64,000 nucleotides of DNA from Martinezella rhizogenes (GTDB taxonomy: Bacteria; Pseudomonadota; Alphaproteobacteria; Rhizobiales; Rhizobiaceae), in NCBI RefSeq assembly GCF_027460065.1, contig NZ_JAPYZZ010000001.1:62001-126000 (forward strand). Reading direction: 5' to 3'. Shown here in pieces: positions 63,611-64,000 of the stretch. The number at the start of each line of letters is the position of its first letter. Position 1 is the first letter of the stretch. The position numbers were made by a program, and so were the translations under genes. A model generated the notes under the pieces. That model had not been told where the DNA came from. It did no database searches and saw only the letters and a program-made list of their open reading frames with translations.

Positions 63611-64000
63611 CTAAACCAAAAGCCTCGCCGGCTTCGGCCCACCATAGGCCCAGTCCAGCAATTCGATCGTGTGCAGGATCGGCATATCCGTGCCGGTTTC
63701 GATCTGCGTGATGCAGCCGATATTGCCTGTCGCGATGACATCCGCCCGCGTGGCCTCGATATTTTTCACCTTGCGCGCCTTGAGCTTGCTGGAAATTTCC
63801 GGCTGCAGGATGTTGTAGGTTCCGGCCGAGCCGCAGCACAGATGCCCCTCTGCCGGATCGCGCACCGTGAAACCCGCCGCCTTCAACAATTGTTTTGGCG
63901 CGAGCGTGATCTTCTGGCCATGCTGCATGGAGCAGGCGGAATGATAGGCGACCGTCAGCCCCTGGCTCTGCCTTTGCGGCAGATCGAGAGTGGCGAGATA
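63611..64000 (-). CDS. glcF: Glycolate oxidase iron-sulfur subunit (C-terminal part)
   Basis: The last ~129 residues; the start is beyond position 64000. Two CCG-domain halves are visible: YHSACSMQHGQKI and LCCGSAGTYNILQPEISSKL, which bind a cluster or redox partner in GlcF/HdrB-type proteins. The rest of the glc operon (glcE, glcD) should lie further right. The D-2-hydroxyacid dehydrogenase at 3837 is too far away to be its partner gene. Confidence 0.9.
   Translation of the reverse strand, partial: YLATLDLPQRQSQGLTVAYHSACSMQHGQKITLAPKQLLKAAGFTVRDPAEGHLCCGSAGTYNILQPEISSKLKARKVKNIEATRADVIATGNIGCITQIETGTDMPILHTIELLDWAYGGPKPARLLV

Overview
The window reads as a stretch of the primary chromosome of a Rhizobiaceae alphaproteobacterium, most likely Agrobacterium (biovar 1 / A. 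tumefaciens complex). This rests on GC-rich codon usage, an F0 ATP synthase operon in the alphaproteobacterial order I-a-c-b'-b split from F1, a short HisG with a HisZ partner next to hisS, groESL behind a CIRCE element, the pmbA-cysQ-DUF4170-waaA-lpxK lipid A cluster, and rhizobial mosaic palindromic repeats. No rRNA, tRNA, CRISPR array, prophage or insertion sequence was seen. The genus assignment is inference from gene content, not from a database search.

Layout. 1-1807 (-): glycine betaine demethylase gbcB/gbcA. 2140-5264 (+): an uncharacterised protein, a Sua5/YrdC enzyme and a D-2-hydroxyglutarate dehydrogenase-type flavoprotein. 5280-9606: a small glycosyltransferase-like protein, a PA0069-type radical SAM protein, rnhB, then an AT-richer patch with an orphan Tdi-like (GAD-like/DUF1851) immunity protein and a PNPOx-fold protein. 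9887-12575 (-): atpI-B-E-b'-b. 12846-18757 (-): cell wall hydrolase, kup, corA, mrp. 18875-20917 (-): a LuxR-type regulator coupled to a cytoplasmic NrtA/NasS-like binding protein. 21129-25302: an IclR regulator divergent from a De Ley-Doudoroff galactose operon (SDR, dgoK, dgoA, SMP-30 lactonase). 25366-28472 (-): a PAS/receiver protein and a GGDEF-EAL protein. 28833-31038 (+): mutL and a DUF2093 protein. 31219-37431 (-): lpxK, HAD, waaA, DUF4170, cysQ, pmbA. 37548-43652: CPA2 antiporter, patatin, rsmD, a pseudouridine synthase with a long basic tail, tadA. 43723-49574 (-): lipoprotein, ileS, ribF, HAD phosphatase. 49945-51949 (+): groESL. 52432-53468 (+): unknown protein and DoxX. 53527-56879 (-): hisG, a broken hisZ, hisS. 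57036-58287 (+): a RelBE-type toxin-antitoxin pair coupled to a methyltransferase-fold protein. 58313-60355: LysR regulator divergent from a YeiH transporter. 60366-64000: exported protein, tag, L,D-transpeptidase, a candidate small RNA, an outer-membrane protein and the C-terminus of GlcF.

Most of the window is ordinary housekeeping sequence. The points that stand out are a deletion plus frameshift in hisZ (expected to disable histidine synthesis unless it is a sequence error), a promoter-hairpin-terminator cassette at 62503-62637 that looks like a small RNA gene, a toxin-antitoxin operon with a perfect operator palindrome and a third translationally coupled gene, an orphan type VI immunity-like gene without a toxin, a LuxR solo paired with a binding protein that lacks a signal peptide, and four copies of a mosaic palindromic element whose outer arms have been exchanged with matching changes on both sides.
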